A stretch of DNA of 9,012 nt from contig JAAFHR010000112.1 of the NCBI GenBank assembly GCA_013298455.1, forward strand, positions 1 to 9,012, written 5' to 3'. Every line of letters starts with the position of its first letter. Within the stretch, counting starts at the first letter, position 1. The translations under genes were made by a program, and so were the position numbers. Below, one piece after another: positions 6,679-9,012 of the stretch. The stretch comes from Betaproteobacteria bacterium (GTDB lineage: Bacteria; Pseudomonadota; Gammaproteobacteria; Burkholderiales; Casimicrobiaceae). The notes beneath the pieces are model-generated. The model searched no databases, was not told the origin of the DNA, and worked only from the letters and a program-made list of their open reading frames with translations.

Positions 6679-7938
6679 ATGAAACAACCATCTAGCATCG
6701 CTCGCCGTTCACTACAAAAACTCGCGCTGGGCTTTACGCTGCTGCCACTGGCGGCAGCTGTGCCCCAAGCGTTCGCGCAAACAGCGAATGTCACGCTCTA
6801 CGGCATTGTTGATGTGGGTGTGAGCCACGTTCAGGGCGTCAAGGGCGGCAGCGTCACTCAGCTCGCCAGCGGCATCATGGAAGGCTCACGGGGTGGTATT
6901 CGTGGCACCGAGGACATCGGCAACGGCATCAAAGCGATTTTCGCGGCTGAAATGCGTTTCGAAGGCGACACCGGCGCGCTGGGCAATCGCGCCATCAGCG
7001 GCACGCAACTTCCAGATCGTTTCACGGCGGGCTTGCCACCAGCGGTTCAAGCTGCGCTAACCAACGTCGCAATCGGCCCATCGATTGGTGTCAACGTGTC
7101 GAATAAGCTTTTCGATCGTCAGGTCTACGTTGGCTTGATCACTCCCGTTGGCGCGGTGCTGGTGGGTCGCCAATACACGCCGGCGTTTGAAATTGTCAGT
7201 CGTTTCGATACGTTCTCACTGGCGAGCGCAGCCTCTGCCAGCCAGCTCGCCAGCATCCCTGCGGGCGTTGATATCCGCATGGACAACTCGGTGGTCTATC
7301 GCATTGAAAAAGACGGCATCTTTGGTAGCGCCATGTGGGCGTTTGGCGAGAGCGCAGCGGGCACCAAAAACGGCTCGATGTACGGCGTGAACGCGGGCTA
7401 TCAATCCGGTCGTTTTGGCGTCGGCGCGGCTTACAACGAGAAGCGCGATTCGCTCGGCCGCAAATCGCTCAACAGCGCGGTATTTGGTGCTAACTTCAAT
7501 GCTGGCCTTGCCACCGTCTACGCGATGTATGCACAGATTAAAGAGCCCAATCCAGCGAGCGGCGTTGAGCTGCGCGCCGGGCTTGTGGCGCAAGGCGTAC
7601 CTGGCATTCTGGTTGACACCGGTGTGCTACCCCGCTTGATGCAAAACCTTCGTTTGATGCACGTGGGTGCAAAGGCCAATTTGGGTGTTGGCAGTTTGAT
7701 GGTTGGCTACACGCAAGCCGACGACAAACGTGCGAGCAACGCCGACACCAAGTCTTACGGCGCGGCCTACACCTACCCGCTCTCAAAGCGCACCGATATC
7801 AACTTCGCGATCACCAAAGTCGACAACAACGCCAATGCGCAGGTGTTGCCCGGCGCCAACGGCTACTTGGGTGGCGTGACCGCGTTTGGTGGCAAAGACG
7901 CCACGATTACCCAGTTCTCGTTGCGTCATAAGTTCTAA
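6679..7938 (+). CDS. Gram-negative porin, Burkholderiales general-porin type
   Basis: A 419-residue outer-membrane beta-barrel of the trimeric 16-strand general porin family, forming a passive channel for small hydrophilic solutes. A Sec signal peptide with basic start and hydrophobic core ends at AFA-Q, giving a mature protein from Q34. The mature N-terminus NVTLYGIVDVGVSH is the family's hallmark first strand; EDIGNGIKAIFAAE (about 78-91) and GRQYTPAFE (about 163-171) correspond to the conserved EDLGGGLKA and GRQ-Y motifs. The chain ends in FSLRHKF; a C-terminal Phe is the BAM assembly signal. There are no cysteines. About 35 residues (104-142, SGTQLPDR to NVSNK) between LGNR and LFDRQ look longer than in typical relatives and may lie in a surface loop or the constriction loop. 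Strong ribosome site upstream and a strong terminator downstream make it a single-gene transcript. Substrate preference cannot be read from the sequence. Confidence 0.94.
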   Translation: MKQPSSIARRSLQKLALGFTLLPLAAAVPQAFAQTANVTLYGIVDVGVSHVQGVKGGSVTQLASGIMEGSRGGIRGTEDIGNGIKAIFAAEMRFEGDTGALGNRAISGTQLPDRFTAGLPPAVQAALTNVAIGPSIGVNVSNKLFDRQVYVGLITPVGAVLVGRQYTPAFEIVSRFDTFSLASAASASQLASIPAGVDIRMDNSVVYRIEKDGIFGSAMWAFGESAAGTKNGSMYGVNAGYQSGRFGVGAAYNEKRDSLGRKSLNSAVFGANFNAGLATVYAMYAQIKEPNPASGVELRAGLVAQGVPGILVDTGVLPRLMQNLRLMHVGAKANLGVGSLMVGYTQADDKRASNADTKSYGAAYTYPLSKRTDINFAITKVDNNANAQVLPGANGYLGGVTAFGGKDATITQFSLRHKF

Positions 7939-8004
7939 ATGGCTTCACTCAGTGATGTTGTGGTCACGGTCCTCGATTGATTGACTCTTAGGCACACTCA
8001 AAAC

Positions 8005-8037
8005 GCCGCGCATCGACAAAATGCGCGGCTTTTTTTT
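8005..8037 (+). terminator. Intrinsic terminator after the porin gene
   Basis: A perfect 9-base stem, GCCGCGCAT (8005-8013) with ATGCGCGGC (8021-8029), a 7-base loop CGACAAA, then eight T (8030-8037). It lies 66 bases past the porin stop and separates this gene from the protease-trpS transcript. Confidence 0.95.
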
Positions 8038-8077
8038 GCCTCCGTGCGGGGAAGCAGCGCTGACGTTGTCCGCCACG

Positions 8078-8083
8078 TAAAAT
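8078..8083 (+). promoter_or_regulatory. -10 box (TAAAAT) of the M50 protease gene, leaderless arrangement
   Basis: TAAAAT, five of six bases as consensus, ends seven bases before ATG 8091. Initiation at the usual distance would fall at about 8090-8091, on the start codon. No Shine-Dalgarno precedes the ATG and no good -35 is visible. The upstream terminator at 8005-8037 means the gene needs its own promoter in this 53-base gap, which supports the call. Confidence 0.6.
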
Positions 8084-8090
8084 CCATCGA

Positions 8091-8717
8091 ATGAACCTTG
8101 ATAATTTTGTCTACGTGCTCGCGGTCAACGCGATCCCGTTTTTACTCGCCATCACGTTGCACGAAGCCGCCCACGGCTACGCAGCCCGAGTGTTTGGCGA
8201 CCGTACCGCCGAAATGATGGGGCGTATTACGTTGAATCCCGTCAAACACATTGATTGGATTGGCACGGTGGCGATTCCGTCGCTTACCTTGCTGATTGGC
8301 GGATTCTTTTTCGGTTGGGCGAAACCGGTTCCTGTGAATACCAACAATTTGCGCAACCCCAAAACGGACATGATTTGGGTGGCAGCTGCGGGGCCCGCCG
8401 CCAATTTGGTGATGGCGATCGGTTGGGCGCTGATTTTCAAGTTTGTCGATTCGACGTCAGTCGCTGCGATTGCTCGCGCTGGCATGGCGTGGAACATCGG
8501 CCTGATGGTGCTTAATTTGCTCCCAATTCTGCCGCTCGACGGCGGGCGCATCGTGGCTGGTTTGTTGCCGGGGCCGCTCTCGTACAAGTTTTCGCGGCTT
8601 GAACCGTACGGTCTGTTTATCGTGCTCGGTTTGGCCGTTGCGGGCGTGCTGACCGTCATCCTCTCGCCGCTCTACAGAGTTGGCTACCAATTTCTCGGCG
8701 CCATCGTTGGCGCTTGA
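8091..8717 (+). CDS. Site-2 protease family zinc metalloprotease (peptidase M50)
   Basis: A 208-residue polytopic inner-membrane protease of the small M50 group, resembling B. subtilis YwhC. The zinc site is complete: HEAAH (H24, E25, H28) in the first long hydrophobic segment and the third ligand D150 in LNLLPILPLDGGRI. The intervening AAAGPAANLVMA segment (about 98-109) is also characteristic. About five or six hydrophobic segments are visible and there is no PDZ domain, unlike RseP. Intramembrane cleavage of a protein substrate is the family role; the substrate is unknown. The start is fixed by lack of upstream coding potential and by the -10 box just before it. trpS begins nine bases after the stop, a pairing I recall in other betaproteobacteria and probably a shared transcript. 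Confidence 0.93.
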   Translation: MNLDNFVYVLAVNAIPFLLAITLHEAAHGYAARVFGDRTAEMMGRITLNPVKHIDWIGTVAIPSLTLLIGGFFFGWAKPVPVNTNNLRNPKTDMIWVAAAGPAANLVMAIGWALIFKFVDSTSVAAIARAGMAWNIGLMVLNLLPILPLDGGRIVAGLLPGPLSYKFSRLEPYGLFIVLGLAVAGVLTVILSPLYRVGYQFLGAIVGA

Positions 8718-8725
8718 TTGAATGT

Positions 8726-9012
8726 ATGAATAAAGACCGAGTCCTCTCCGGCATGCGAGCCACTGGCTTCATGCACCTTGGCCACTACCACGGCGCGCTT
8801 AAAAACTGGATTCGTTTGCAATCCGAAATGGAGTGCTTTTACTTCGTGGCGGATTGGCATGGGCTAACGAGCCACTACGAAGATCCACGAATCATCGCGT
8901 CGAGCACCTTCGACATGGTGACTGATTGGCTCGCCGCTGGGCTCGATCCAAACCAATCGACGATCTTCATGCAAAGCCAAGTGCCGCAGCATGCGGAGCT
9001 GACGCTCCTCTT
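8726..9012 (+). CDS. trpS: Tryptophanyl-tRNA synthetase, 5' part only (runs off the window)
   Basis: First 95 codons of a class I aminoacyl-tRNA synthetase that charges tRNA-Trp with tryptophan in the cytosol. The residues RVLSGMRATGFMHLGHYHGA include the HIGH-class ATP-binding motif (H17-L-G-H20), followed by LKNW, FYFVADWHGLT and SHYEDP, all typical of TrpS; the wording resembles the longer, about 400-residue, betaproteobacterial form. The KMSKS motif and the rest lie beyond the window end. I chose ATG 8726 because the MNKDRVLSGMR start fits the family; ATG 8722 is in another frame. No Shine-Dalgarno is evident and the gene starts nine bases after the M50 stop, so it is probably translated and transcribed together with that gene. 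Confidence 0.95.
   Translation, partial: MNKDRVLSGMRATGFMHLGHYHGALKNWIRLQSEMECFYFVADWHGLTSHYEDPRIIASSTFDMVTDWLAAGLDPNQSTIFMQSQVPQHAELTLL

Noticed and set aside
6365..6691. 108-residue minus-strand frame (and a 140-residue one at 6372-6794) covering the nlpD-porin gap.
   Set aside because: They start inside the porin gene, have no ribosome site or family resemblance, and match the antisense open frames common in GC-rich DNA.
1..9012. Mobile elements, CRISPR repeats, tRNA genes or a novel defence system.
   Set aside because: No terminal repeats, transposase motifs, regularly spaced repeats or cloverleaf patterns were found; every long gene fits a known chromosomal family.

Overview
The window looks like core chromosome of a betaproteobacterium, probably of the order Burkholderiales or a close relative. 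The evidence is a trimeric porin of the Burkholderiales type, the surE-pcm-nlpD order, an M50 protease immediately before a trpS with a Burkholderiales-like N-terminus, moderately high GC and GTG starts. I see no insertion sequence, phage gene, CRISPR array, tRNA or rRNA.

Left half (about 120-3446, minus strand): a tight three-gene operon read right to left. It has a fused two-domain ABC permease of the iron(III) FbpB/SfuB type, then a RoxA/YcfD-type ribosomal oxygenase sharing one base with it (TGATG), then a small protein of the DUF7931 type four bases further on. The ferric binding protein and the ATPase that an Fbp permease needs are not in the window.

Centre (3588-6253, plus strand): the stationary-phase and repair cluster surE-pcm-nlpD, with a 4-base overlap between the first two genes and direct abutment between the last two. 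SurE is a nucleotidase, Pcm repairs isoaspartyl residues in proteins, and NlpD is an outer-membrane lipoprotein that controls cell-wall amidases. The surE promoter has a perfect TATAAT so close to the GTG start that the message is probably leaderless. rpoS, which usually follows nlpD in beta- and gammaproteobacteria, is missing here.

Right half (6254-9012, plus strand): a 425-base non-coding stretch with a candidate promoter and an inverted repeat, then a porin with a strong Shine-Dalgarno and a strong intrinsic terminator. After the terminator comes a site-2-type membrane metalloprotease (M50), again with a -10 box placed for a leaderless message. The first 95 codons of tryptophanyl-tRNA synthetase follow and run off the window.

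Most of the window is ordinary conserved gene content. The points worth a second look are the loss of rpoS from its usual place, two likely leaderless transcripts, the coupling of an iron permease to an Fe(II) oxygenase, altered motifs in Pcm, and the long porin leader.
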